64,000 nt of DNA, from positions 248,001 through 312,000 of the forward strand of contig CAVPZW010000008.1 in NCBI GenBank assembly GCA_963710315.1, read 5' to 3'. Source of the DNA: Palsa-360 sp963710315 (lineage in GTDB: Bacteria; Acidobacteriota; Terriglobia; Acidiferrales; UBA7541). Below, one piece after another: positions 40,863-49,690 of the stretch; within the stretch, counting starts at the first letter, position 1, and every line of letters begins with the position of its first letter. Under the pieces are notes generated by a model. It saw nothing but the letters and a program-made list of their open reading frames with translations. It was not told the origin of the DNA and made no database searches. The position numbers and the translations under genes were made by a program.

Positions 40863-42545
40863 TTAACCCTTCTTGCTTTCGGGCATGGCCAGCACTTGTT
40901 CGATGCTGGAGCCAAAATCCTTGAGCATGACCATCGCCGCGTTTCGGCCAGGGACTCCGGAAATGCCACCACCCGGAGCCGTGCACGATCCCGTTTGATA
41001 TAGCCCGTTGATGGGCATGCGATGTTGAGCCCAGCCGGGCATTGGGCGCATTGCGCCGGACTGAGCAGCGCCGGCGGCGCCCGCGTGGACGCTGCCGTGC
41101 CAGAACGCGGGATTCATGCGCTCGATATCCAGAGGCGTCTGGATGAACTCTCCAAGGATCTTGTCGTCCGTCAGATTGGGCGCGAAGCGCCTCAAATACT
41201 TTAGTTGCGCGTCGGCCATCTGCTTTTTGATCGAGTCCCAGTGTTCGGGTCCTTCTTTCAGGCTGTAGGGCTGGCAGCTCATGAGCTTGAGGGTATGCAT
41301 CCCCGCGGGCGCACGCGAAGGATCGGTTACGGTCAATGTTTCGGCCAGCATGGGCGGCTCGTCGAAACTGACGTTTCCGACTCCGATGTCGTAGCCTGCT
41401 AGCAAAGTGCGTGTCGAGTTCAACGAAATCATTGCCGCGGTCGCCGGCATCTTGCCGTGATACATGGGTGCTTCCTTCAGGGCGTAATTCGCCGCGAAGA
41501 TGGAGCCCGCTTCTTCCTTCCAGGTATCCACGCCATCCAGGAAGCCCTGGCCCCACAATTCGCGCGGCGCCATATTCACAAGTTGCTTGATGTGAATGGT
41601 TGACACCACCGCTTTGTCGGCGTGGAACGCGCTTCCATCGGCGCATTCCACTCCCGTGCACTTGCCGTTTTCAACGATCAAGCGAGTCACGGGTTTGTTG
41701 ACCGCGATCACCCCGTTGTGCGCTTCGATGTATCGCGCCAGCGCCTGCGTCAGCTGCCCGGCACCGCCTTTTGCGCACGGGCGGCCCCATTTCATCAGGG
41801 TGGCCGTTCCGAAAGCCCCCATTCCAGTCCCGGGATATTGCGGATCGGTAAGAGGCCCAATAAACGCAAGAGTCACCAGAAAATTTTGGGTGTGCTCGTC
41901 CTCGTAGTTATCGCAAATATTTTCCCATGCGGACATGGCCATGCGGCGCTGCCACAAGCCCAGACGCGGAATGCCGACCATCAGCTCGTTCATCGGCTTT
42001 CCCCAGCCAACCGGCAGGAACTGGTTGGCTTCGAGCGCCGCTCTGACTACCGCCATCTCCGCGTAAATGCGCCGGAAAGCGGCCTCATCTTTTTTCGAGA
42101 ACTTGCCGAACTCCGCGGCGGTGCGATCGAAATCGCGCCACATGGTGAGAGAACTGCCGTTGACAAACGGCATGTGGAAGAACGGATCGGGGTAGAGATA
42201 CTCAAGGCCGTAATCCTTCAGGTTGAGTTCCTTCAACATCGGGTTGTCCTGGATCCCCGTATGGCCCGTGGAGCACATGTCATCCTTGAATCCGGCCATG
42301 GTTGCGGACGCCGTCTTGGCGCCTCCTCCAATCACTGGGCGGCCTTCCAGGACAACGACCTTATAGCCGGCCTTGGCCAGATAGGCGGCCGTGACCAGGC
42401 TGTTGTGCCCCGCGCCTGCCACTACGATATCGAAACGTTCGCCGGGCCCCTTCCCCGTTTCCTGTGCCATGGCGCCGAGGGAAGTGAGGCCAAGGGGCGC
42501 CAAGGCCGCGCCTTGCACGAATTCGCGTCGCGTGATGGGGGTCAT
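40863..42545 (-). CDS. Tat-exported FAD-dependent oxidoreductase of the phytoene-desaturase (CrtI-like) superfamily
   Basis: 560-aa flavoprotein. The Tat motif TRREFVQGAALAPLG (Arg 6-7) predicts export in folded form. FAD binding is shown by FDIVVAGAGHNSLVTAAYLA (39-58) and VVVLEGRPVIGGGAKT, and by the C-terminal GLYQTGSCTAPGGGISGVPG, both typical of CrtI and related isomerases/desaturases. Export is unusual, since classical carotenoid desaturases are cytoplasmic. GAGGAG precedes the ATG. A pentaheme cytochrome lies 56 bases downstream, which suggests electrons pass to a periplasmic chain. The operator of a divergent TetR gene overlaps its promoter. Substrate unknown. Confidence 0.87.
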   Translation of the reverse strand: MTPITRREFVQGAALAPLGLTSLGAMAQETGKGPGERFDIVVAGAGHNSLVTAAYLAKAGYKVVVLEGRPVIGGGAKTASATMAGFKDDMCSTGHTGIQDNPMLKELNLKDYGLEYLYPDPFFHMPFVNGSSLTMWRDFDRTAAEFGKFSKKDEAAFRRIYAEMAVVRAALEANQFLPVGWGKPMNELMVGIPRLGLWQRRMAMSAWENICDNYEDEHTQNFLVTLAFIGPLTDPQYPGTGMGAFGTATLMKWGRPCAKGGAGQLTQALARYIEAHNGVIAVNKPVTRLIVENGKCTGVECADGSAFHADKAVVSTIHIKQLVNMAPRELWGQGFLDGVDTWKEEAGSIFAANYALKEAPMYHGKMPATAAMISLNSTRTLLAGYDIGVGNVSFDEPPMLAETLTVTDPSRAPAGMHTLKLMSCQPYSLKEGPEHWDSIKKQMADAQLKYLRRFAPNLTDDKILGEFIQTPLDIERMNPAFWHGSVHAGAAGAAQSGAMRPMPGWAQHRMPINGLYQTGSCTAPGGGISGVPGRNAAMVMLKDFGSSIEQVLAMPESKKG

Positions 42546-42560
42546 GGGTTATTCTCCTCA

Positions 42561-42578
42561 AGTGAGCAGGCGCTCACT
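42561..42578. promoter_or_regulatory. Probable TetR operator, AGTGAGC-N4-GCTCACT
   Basis: A perfect 7-base inverted repeat with a 4-base centre, typical in size for TetR sites. It starts 16 bases before the oxidoreductase ATG, directly ahead of its ribosome-binding site, and lies between that gene and the divergent TetR gene. Binding here would block transcription of the oxidoreductase-cytochrome operon. Confidence 0.65.
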
Positions 42579-42685
42579 GAATTATGGGCGAACGCTACAC
42601 CCGAATCGGGGGGGCGGTCAAGCGAATTTCGTGACCAGAGAATTTTCCCGCAGCGCTGGCCAAATCAAGGAACAACCGTTAATTT

Positions 42686-43339
42686 ATGGGGGCACTGGCC
42701 GCTGCCAAGAAAGCGAGACGGATGAAGAAGACGCTGAAACGCCGAAAAGCAAAGTCATTTGTCGGCTTGGAAAGCGATCCGGCTTCCAAGCGGGAAATTC
42801 TCAAGGCGGCCCTTTCCCTTTTCGTGCGGCACGGCCCTTCGGATCCCACTGCTCGTGAAATCGCTGCGCAGGCGGGCTACTCGAATCCCGCGATCTTCAA
42901 ATATTTCCGGACCAAAGACAAACTGGCTCTCTATCTCTTTAAGCAATGCTACGTGCGGGTGACGGACGAGTTGAACGGGGCAATCCAATTGCAGCGTCCA
43001 TTCAAGGACAATCTCAAGGCGCTCCTGGACGCCTACAGGCGAATCGTGGAAGAAGATTTGGACGCATTTCTTTTTACCACCGAAAACTTGCGGCGTTTTC
43101 GGCCATCCCTTTCGCCGGAGTTGCGCGAGCGCAGTCCGGGCGGTTTACTGCGCCAAGTTTTTGAAAACGGGAAAGCAGAAGGAGTTGTCGGACAGGATGC
43201 CGATATCGAACTGCTGGTAGTCGGAGTGATCGGTCTGCTGTCTCAGTTCGCCCGACTGCGCTACTTTGGAGAATTTCGAGGACCCGCAAGCAATTGGATT
43301 GCTTCGATTGAACGAATGATTATCAAGATGTGTTCGTAA
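42686..43339 (+). CDS. TetR/AcrR-family transcriptional regulator
   Basis: 217-aa repressor-type regulator. After a very basic N-terminal tail (KKARRMKKTLKRRKAK) comes the TetR helix-turn-helix: KREILKAALSLFVRHGPSDP, TAREIAAQAGYSNPAIFKYF and RTKDKLALYLFKQCY. The C-terminal ligand-binding part is all helical. It is transcribed away from the Tat-type oxidoreductase gene, with a palindromic operator between, so it very likely controls that operon in response to the enzyme's substrate or a related molecule. An ATG at 42722 is an alternative start that would drop 12 basic residues. Confidence 0.9.
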   Translation: MGALAAAKKARRMKKTLKRRKAKSFVGLESDPASKREILKAALSLFVRHGPSDPTAREIAAQAGYSNPAIFKYFRTKDKLALYLFKQCYVRVTDELNGAIQLQRPFKDNLKALLDAYRRIVEEDLDAFLFTTENLRRFRPSLSPELRERSPGGLLRQVFENGKAEGVVGQDADIELLVVGVIGLLSQFARLRYFGEFRGPASNWIASIERMIIKMCS

Positions 43340-43361
43340 GCTGGCCAGTAGTACCGTCTCC

Positions 43362-45053
43362 TCAGCCCACTGACTGAAGTTTCCGTTGCTCAATCTCCTG
43401 ATGCAGGACCTTGGCGCGTTCCAGCGCCACGGAAATGCTTGGGCTGATGTTTCCCGCGCCGACGTGCTCTTCGAATTCGGCTTGATGCATCAAGCGGGCG
43501 GGTTGCTCGCGCGCGCCGCACAGGATGAGGCCGCGGCCGGAGGCATGCACGGCATCGGCCAGCCCTTCGAGGGCCTGCAATCCGGTGGCGTCGATGGCCG
43601 TCATGTTGCGCAGGCGCAGGACAATGATGGGAGGCAGCTTTGGAATTTGACGGATCACTTCTTCGATTTTATCGGTGGCGCCAAAAAGAAATGGTCCGTG
43701 GATGCGGAAAATGGTCACGTAAGGCGGGATTTCCTTGTGCTGCAGGATATGTACCTGGCCTTCGCGAAGATACTCATCTGTAACTTGAGACACGGTTGTT
43801 GTGGCAGTAACTTTGCGAATGTAGACCAGGGCCGCGAGAATCATTCCCGCTTCCACAGCCACCGTCAAATCCGCGAATACCGTGAGCAGGAACGTAACCG
43901 CCCAGGTGCCGATTTCCAGAGGAGTGAGTTTCAGCAGCTCCGGAATTTCCCGCCATTCCCCCATGTTGTAGGAAACCACGAACAAAATCGCGGCCAGCAC
44001 CGAGAGCGGAATAAAGCGCGCCAAGGGAGCGGCGAACAGCACGATCCCCAGCAGCGTCAGCGCGTGGATCATTCCCGAGACAGGCGTCTTGGCGCCCGCG
44101 CGGATGTTGGTGGCCGTTCGCGCAATCGCTCCGGTGGCAGGCAAGCCGCCAAAGAGCGGAGACATGATGTTGGCGATGCCTTGTCCCACTAGTTCCACGT
44201 TTGGATTGTGCTTTGTGCCGCTCATGCGGTCGGACACTACTGCAGTCATGAGCGATTCGATGGCCCCAAGCATGGCCACCGTGATCGCCGGAGAGATCAG
44301 CGGGCGCAGTAAATCGGCGCGGAAGTGAGGAATCCTGATTCCAGGGAAGCCGGAAGGAATGCCGCCGAAACGCGTACCGATCGTCTCCACGGGCAACTTC
44401 AGCCACACCACCAGCGCGGTGCCCACAAAGAGCGCCACGATGTACCCCGGAACGCGCTTCACATAGCGCATGAAAATGAGAATCACGATCAGGGCGGAAA
44501 CACCCATGCCAGTTTCCAGAGGAGAAAGCGTGTGAAGATTTCGCGCCAGAGTTTCCATGCGCGCCAGGAATTCTCCGGGAACTTTGTCGACCTTGAGGCC
44601 GAAGAAATCCTTGATCTGCGTGCTGGCGATGATGACCGCGATGCCGTTCGTGAATCCCACCACCACAGGGCGTGGAATATACTTCACGGCCGTGCCCAGC
44701 CCGGTGATCCCCAAAATGACGAGCAATACGCCGGCCATCAGCGTACACATGAACAAGCCATCCAGGCCGTAGCGCGCCACAATGCCGTAGACCACCACGA
44801 CGAATGCGCCTGTGGGGCCGCCGATCTGAGTTGTCGATCCGCCCAGCGCTGAAATCAGGAACCCTGCCACGATGGCGCAATAGAGTCCCGCTTGCGGCGC
44901 AACGCCCGAGGCAATCGCAAAAGCCATCGCCAGCGGCAGCGCGACGAGACCTACTGTGACTCCGGCGAGAGCGTCGGCGGAGAATTTCTGCCAGCTGTAA
45001 TCCTGTAAGCTGGTAATCGATCTAGGCAGCCAGTCTTGCATGTTCTTTTCCAT
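43362..45053 (-). CDS. SulP-family anion transporter with STAS domain
   Basis: 563-aa membrane protein of the SLC26/SulP family, which moves sulfate, bicarbonate or other anions. The membrane part has the family's hydrophobic core: DALAGVTVGLVALPLAMAFA, QIGGPTGAFVVVVYGI, PRPVVVGFTNGIAVIIASTQ and, later, GLPATGAIARTATNIRAGAK. The cytoplasmic C-terminal STAS domain is visible from about 440 (PPIIVLRLRNMTAIDATGLQ). GTG/ATG start near 45053 lies behind no very strong ribosome-binding site. No carbonic anhydrase or sulfur gene is adjacent, so the anion cannot be assigned. Confidence 0.93.
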   Translation of the reverse strand: MEKNMQDWLPRSITSLQDYSWQKFSADALAGVTVGLVALPLAMAFAIASGVAPQAGLYCAIVAGFLISALGGSTTQIGGPTGAFVVVVYGIVARYGLDGLFMCTLMAGVLLVILGITGLGTAVKYIPRPVVVGFTNGIAVIIASTQIKDFFGLKVDKVPGEFLARMETLARNLHTLSPLETGMGVSALIVILIFMRYVKRVPGYIVALFVGTALVVWLKLPVETIGTRFGGIPSGFPGIRIPHFRADLLRPLISPAITVAMLGAIESLMTAVVSDRMSGTKHNPNVELVGQGIANIMSPLFGGLPATGAIARTATNIRAGAKTPVSGMIHALTLLGIVLFAAPLARFIPLSVLAAILFVVSYNMGEWREIPELLKLTPLEIGTWAVTFLLTVFADLTVAVEAGMILAALVYIRKVTATTTVSQVTDEYLREGQVHILQHKEIPPYVTIFRIHGPFLFGATDKIEEVIRQIPKLPPIIVLRLRNMTAIDATGLQALEGLADAVHASGRGLILCGAREQPARLMHQAEFEEHVGAGNISPSISVALERAKVLHQEIEQRKLQSVG

Positions 45054-45220
45054 GAGGACGTTTTTTCCCGAAGCTCTTCGCTTCGTAATAGCACACCTTT
45101 ATTATAGCTTGAAAAGACACGGCGAGTTGCAGTCCGGGCCGCAAGTTTCTTGGGAGAAAACCGTTTCAGGCAAATGATGCGGCGCAGGCTTTATTGGCTG
45201 CTGAAAAAGTCACCAAACTG

Positions 45221-45311
45221 TTTGTCATTCCGAGCGAAGCGAGGAATCTCTCTTTCTTTTCATGGGCCCAAACCATGAAGAGATTCCTCGCTCCGCTCGG
45301 AATGGCAAAAA
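45221..45311. repeat. Long inverted repeat, TCATTCCGAGCG...AGGAATCTC type, second copy
   Basis: Arms at 45221-45252 and 45280-45311 match those at 17471-17561 with a few changes, one of them (GGAATGGCA for GGAATGACA) breaking a pair. It is followed at about 45335 by TGAAGCCTATGCCAC, a single arm of the other repeat family, right at the end of the Oar-like gene. Confidence 0.85.
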
Positions 45312-45349
45312 TAAATTACTCGTTTCACGGTATGTGAAGCCTATGCCAC

Positions 45350-48300
45350 TTACCAGATCAATTTCAGCGCAAATTGAATTTGGCGGGAAGTTGTTTGCGT
45401 GGAGTCGATGAGTCCCGCGGTTGGAATGCCTTGGCCGTTTTGATCGAACACCTGGAGATTGTCTGTGGGCGAGGAAAAATTCGCGCGATTGAAAATATTA
45501 AAAATCTCGGCGCGGAATTGCGCGTTGAAGCTTTCCGAGATCCGCCGGATGTAGTTGTTCTTGAACACGGAGAAATCCAGCTTCGACAATCCCGGCCCGA
45601 TGACCACGTTGCGGCCCATGTTGCCGCGGAGATTCGCGCAGGTGCCGGGGATTCCTCCGCTTCCGGCAACCTGGCCAAAGGGCTGGCAATCGGCTGCGAT
45701 AGCCGGCGTCGATTGCGGCAGAATGAAGCAATTGGAATTGAGGTAGACCGGCCCATTGGGATCTTTTTTGAAATTGGAGTTCACTAACTTACAACCCGGC
45801 ACGATGCTTGGAACCAATCCAGTTTCGTCCAGTTTCGTACCTGCCGGATCGCCGCCAAGGATGGGCGTGAAAGGCTGCCCTGTGCTGGCCTTGTAAAGAG
45901 CGACCAGTTGCCATCCGCCGAAGGCCCACTCCGGAAGCTTTGAACCTTTTGGCGGTCCAGGAATTTCCCACGTGGCGCTCAGAACGGCGGTTTGCGCCAC
46001 ATTGAAATCCGAGAGCCCGCGAGTGGTGCGCTGGTCGAAGAAGACCTGATTGAATATCCCGTTTGGAAATGCGTCGTCGGCTTCCGTGGCGGAAAGCGTA
46101 TCGATGCTCTTTCCCCAGGTGTAGGCGGCGTGGAACGTGAAACCGTGGCTGGCGCGCTTGGCGACGTCCACCTGCATCGCATCGTAAAACGAATTGGCTT
46201 GCCAGAGCGTGGCGTTAATGCGGCCAAAATTTGGGTTGATAGTGGAACTGGGTACGCCGGAGGGAAGGTACCCGGCCTCGCACGAATCGCCATGGCCGTC
46301 GGGTCCGCAGGGCCACAGATAGCCTGCTGAAGTGAGCGTGGGAATCACCATGTCAATATTATCGACACGATATGGTTGGTGAACTCCGCGCGATCCCACG
46401 TAGCCGATGGTTACGGCCAGTGTCGAGGTCAGCTCGCGCGCCACGCTCAAATTCCATTGCATCACGTAATCGCGTTTCGGATTAGGGTCGGCGTAATAGG
46501 CGAGGCCTGTATTCGATTGGCCGCTGAGCTGCGCAAACGCCTCCGTCGGAAACGAGCCGGGCGTGGTTTGGCCAAGTACCGTTTGCACATTAGGAGTTGC
46601 GCGCTGAAAAGAAAGGGTAAATTCGTATGGCAGCGGCAGCACGTCAAAAATGCCGAATCCGCCCCGGATTAGTGTTTTCCCGCTGTGCGGATTCCAGGCG
46701 AAACCCAGGCGAGGTTCAAAATTGCGCAAGGTGGGATTTTTAAACAATGGAGTTCCAACGCTTGGTGCGGCCGATTCCAGTGTAGGCAGCACGGACGTCC
46801 GATTATGGGATTCGGTCGGTACGGTCACCATTTCGTAGCGCAAGCCGGCGTTCAATGTAAGGTTCTTCAGCAAGCGGATATCGTCCTGCACGTAGGCGCC
46901 GAAGAGCGTTTCACGCAAGCCAATATCCGGCGGCAAAACCGTGGCCGTTCCCGAAAATTCGGTTGGCTGGTTGGTCAGAAATTGCGTCAGGGAATCGAAG
47001 CGGAATAGGCCGTTGATGTTGCTGGCGGAAACTTCGTTGTCCTGCATTCGTTCAACTTCGCCGCCGAACTTGATGGAATGCCTTCCTCGCGTCAAGACGG
47101 CGTCGTCTCCACCCTGAAAGGAATTCCAGTACAGCGCTTTACTGGAGGGGATATATCCTTCGGCCGTCGGTGCGCCCAGGAAGCTGGTGACACCGGGGAT
47201 GCTCTGGATGTCTCCGGCAAATCCTCCCGGCTCGAACGCATAATAATTGTCCTTCATGAGCGGATTGAAGACTTGATCCACTTTGCCAATAATCCCGACT
47301 GCGCGGCTGAATCCGATTTGCGCCACATTTAGAAAATTATTGGTGAAGATGTGCTGCTCATGCAGGGTGGTGGCCTGCCGGCTGGACACGATATCCGAGG
47401 ACAATTCGCCGAACGTGCCCGGCTCCACTGTTTGCGATGCGTCGCGAATATAAGTGGCGTAGATGTTGTCGCTATCGGTAAATTTATGATCCACCCGGAT
47501 CGTGAAATAGTTTTCCGTGGTGATCTCCTGCGCGGCGAATGAAAAAATCCCCGTATCTCCATTCCCGACGAGTTGCCCATTGGGCAGCGGAAAAAATGCG
47601 GTCAAAAAGGAAGGATGCTGGGGGGTGTCAACGGCGGTGAAATTGTTGACGCAAAAGCCGGCCTGGCCTGGCGCCATGTTGGTCTGCGTTGCGGGATTCG
47701 GGCACGCACCGCTCCAGGGACCGCTCGCAGGATTGCCGTCGGGGCCCAGGAGATTACCGTTCGCGTCGTGTACGATTCCCAAGCGGGCATTCGCGGAGGG
47801 CACGGTGTCAACCGTCGTCACTCCCAGAGACTGGCGCAACCCCTCGTAGTCTCCAAAAATAAAGGTGCGGTCCTTCTGGATCGGCAACCCTCCCGAGCCC
47901 CCGAATTGATTGCGCTTAAAGGGAGGAATGACGGGGCCATCGAAAAAATTGCGGGCGTCCAGAGCGCTGTTGCGGAGAAATTCGTATACGGAGCCGTGAA
48001 AGGCATCCTTGCCGGAGCGCGTGACCACGTTGATCACGCCGCCCGAAGTCCGTCCATACTCGGCAGGGTAGTTGCTTCCGAGCACGGAGACTTGCTCGAC
48101 GGCGTCGATACCCAGATTGTCGCCGAGCACGCTGCCCGGCGCTCCATTTGCATAATCGTTAATACTGATGCCATCCAGCCGGTAGCTGTTCTGATCAGGG
48201 CGCGACCCGGAAATGCTGACAGCCGCTCCAAATCCGCGATCGGTGTTGCCGCCGCCGGTGGCGCTTCCGTTCTGCACGGAGGAGACGCCGGCCTGCAGCG

Positions 48301-48763
48301 TCGCCAGTGCGGCCCAGTCTCGCCCGTTGAGCGGCGTGTCGCGAACGGTCGAAGCATTGGCGCTGCCGCAAACCGCCGGGCAAGGCTCGCTGACCAGCGC
48401 GGGAGGCGCCACCACGCGCACGATCTGTTGCGGGTCGCCCGGATGCATGGTGACGTTGAGAACTCGCTCGACGCCCGCCGTTACCGTAATCGTTGTCCAC
48501 AGCTGCGTCGTGAAACCGTTGGCCGAAACCGTCATTTCGTAACTTCCAGGGGGCAGATCGGGAACGTTGTACAGACCGGTTGGATTCGTCGTTGCAGTTC
48601 GAGCAATACCCGTGCTCGCCTCTTTCACCGAGACGCGGACATCCGGCATCGCTGCACCGGATTCTCCCGTCACCGTGCCGGTGATCGATCCGCCGGAGAC
48701 TTGCGCATGCGCCGGTATCCCAAAAAATATCAAAAGCGCCAGCGTGGCGATAGCGAATTTCAT
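45350..48763 (-). CDS. Oar-like TonB-dependent outer-membrane receptor A
   Basis: 1137-aa outer-membrane protein from the ATG at 48763 (AAAGGAG 6 bases upstream). Signal peptide KFAIATLALLIFFGIPAHAQ, then a carboxypeptidase-regulatory-like beta-sandwich (GSITGTVTGESGAAMPDVRV, about 25-110), a TonB plug domain (DTPLNGRDWAALATLQAGVS, about 150-260), and a long barrel ending in TSRQIQFALKLIW. This is the Oar/SusC-distant family that is greatly expanded in Acidobacteria; ligands are mostly thought to be large glycans or peptides but are not proven. It is divergent from a two-component system, which may control it. Less similar to the tandem pair at 51.5-59.5 kb than those are to each other. Confidence 0.9.
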   Translation of the reverse strand: MKFAIATLALLIFFGIPAHAQVSGGSITGTVTGESGAAMPDVRVSVKEASTGIARTATTNPTGLYNVPDLPPGSYEMTVSANGFTTQLWTTITVTAGVERVLNVTMHPGDPQQIVRVVAPPALVSEPCPAVCGSANASTVRDTPLNGRDWAALATLQAGVSSVQNGSATGGGNTDRGFGAAVSISGSRPDQNSYRLDGISINDYANGAPGSVLGDNLGIDAVEQVSVLGSNYPAEYGRTSGGVINVVTRSGKDAFHGSVYEFLRNSALDARNFFDGPVIPPFKRNQFGGSGGLPIQKDRTFIFGDYEGLRQSLGVTTVDTVPSANARLGIVHDANGNLLGPDGNPASGPWSGACPNPATQTNMAPGQAGFCVNNFTAVDTPQHPSFLTAFFPLPNGQLVGNGDTGIFSFAAQEITTENYFTIRVDHKFTDSDNIYATYIRDASQTVEPGTFGELSSDIVSSRQATTLHEQHIFTNNFLNVAQIGFSRAVGIIGKVDQVFNPLMKDNYYAFEPGGFAGDIQSIPGVTSFLGAPTAEGYIPSSKALYWNSFQGGDDAVLTRGRHSIKFGGEVERMQDNEVSASNINGLFRFDSLTQFLTNQPTEFSGTATVLPPDIGLRETLFGAYVQDDIRLLKNLTLNAGLRYEMVTVPTESHNRTSVLPTLESAAPSVGTPLFKNPTLRNFEPRLGFAWNPHSGKTLIRGGFGIFDVLPLPYEFTLSFQRATPNVQTVLGQTTPGSFPTEAFAQLSGQSNTGLAYYADPNPKRDYVMQWNLSVARELTSTLAVTIGYVGSRGVHQPYRVDNIDMVIPTLTSAGYLWPCGPDGHGDSCEAGYLPSGVPSSTINPNFGRINATLWQANSFYDAMQVDVAKRASHGFTFHAAYTWGKSIDTLSATEADDAFPNGIFNQVFFDQRTTRGLSDFNVAQTAVLSATWEIPGPPKGSKLPEWAFGGWQLVALYKASTGQPFTPILGGDPAGTKLDETGLVPSIVPGCKLVNSNFKKDPNGPVYLNSNCFILPQSTPAIAADCQPFGQVAGSGGIPGTCANLRGNMGRNVVIGPGLSKLDFSVFKNNYIRRISESFNAQFRAEIFNIFNRANFSSPTDNLQVFDQNGQGIPTAGLIDSTQTTSRQIQFALKLIW

Positions 48764-48957
48764 GGCAGCTCCTTTACCGCAAGGATGCGCTGCAAGCGAC
48801 AGTGATTTGTCCACGCGAGATCGAACCCAATTTATTTTCAGATTGAACATGTGCATTGTTGTTGATCCTATTCTTCCAACCTGAAAGGAACCTTAAGGCT
48901 TGCTGGACATTCTATTCCATGTCGAGCGCGAAGGGCCTAGAATCTAAGCACTAGCCA

Positions 48958-48978
48958 TTTCAGTGCATTTTCAGGTTG
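48958..48978 (+). promoter_or_regulatory. Tandem TTTCAG repeats before the response regulator
   Basis: TTTCAG occurs at 48958 and 48969, exactly 11 bases apart, the period of OmpR-family binding half sites. The second copy (TTTCAGGTTG) has an exact inverted partner CAACCTGAAA at 48877-48886 on the receptor side. Candidate binding sites for the adjacent response regulator in the shared promoter region. Confidence 0.4.
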
Positions 48979-49006
48979 TTGTGGTCAGATAGGAAGTGTG
49001 CCGGCG

Positions 49007-49690
49007 ATGCATATCCTCATTGTGGAAGACGAGAAAAAAATGGCCGAGCTGCTGAAGAAAGGCCTCGAGGAGGAAAACCATTCCGTCAGCGTGGCTTTTG
49101 ACGGGCGCGACGGACTCGAAATGGCCCAGGCGCTTGAGTACGACGCCATCGTGCTGGACTTGATGCTTCCCGGAATCGACGGCTATGAAGTCGCGAGGCG
49201 CTTGCGCAAGGCCGGCAACAAGACGCCCATTCTGGTTCTGACTGCGCGCGACACCGTGCCGGACGTCGTCAAAGGGCTGGACATCGGCGCGGACGACTAC
49301 ATGACCAAGCCGTTTTCCTTTGAGGAATTCCTGGCGCGGCTTCGCGCGGTTTCCCGGCGCGGATCGGCGGCGCGGCCAACTCTTTTGCAAGTGGGCGATT
49401 TGATCTTGAATCCGGCCACGCACGAGGTGACTCGCCACGGCGAAGAGATTTCCTTGAGCCGCACGGAGTTTCGTCTGCTGGAATTTCTGATGCGGCGCGC
49501 CGGCCGAGTGGTCCCCAGGAACACCATCGTCCACTCGGTGTGGGATTCCAGCGACGACGTCGAGGAAAATACACTGGACGCATTTATCAGCTTGCTGCGA
49601 AACAAAATCGACAGGGATCATAAGGTGAAGCTGATTCAAACCGTTCGCGGAACGGGATACACCATTCGGGACACCACCAAAGCATCATGA
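49007..49690 (+). CDS. OmpR-family response regulator (CusR/QseB-like)
   Basis: 227-aa regulator. Receiver domain: acidic pocket EDE at 7-9, phospho-acceptor D51 in VLDLMLPG, Thr in LTARDT, Lys in MTKPFSFEE. DNA-binding winged helix: LSRTEFRLLEFLMRRAGRVV, NTLDAFISLLRNKID and TVRGTGYTIRD. The ATG at 49007 is chosen since AGGAAG precedes it by 10 bases; a GTG at 48998 is too close to that site. The stop overlaps the kinase start (ATGA). The gene is divergent from Oar-like receptor A. Confidence 0.93.
   Translation: MHILIVEDEKKMAELLKKGLEEENHSVSVAFDGRDGLEMAQALEYDAIVLDLMLPGIDGYEVARRLRKAGNKTPILVLTARDTVPDVVKGLDIGADDYMTKPFSFEEFLARLRAVSRRGSAARPTLLQVGDLILNPATHEVTRHGEEISLSRTEFRLLEFLMRRAGRVVPRNTIVHSVWDSSDDVEENTLDAFISLLRNKIDRDHKVKLIQTVRGTGYTIRDTTKAS

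Noticed and set aside
40807..41661. Long upstream extension of the cytochrome frame
   Set aside because: It is an alternative-frame reading of the FAD oxidoreductase; the signal peptide and ribosome-binding site place the start at 40806.
47573..48805. 410-codon antisense frame inside Oar-like receptor A
   Set aside because: Arg/Ala/Gly-rich shadow of the receptor coding strand with no domain signature.
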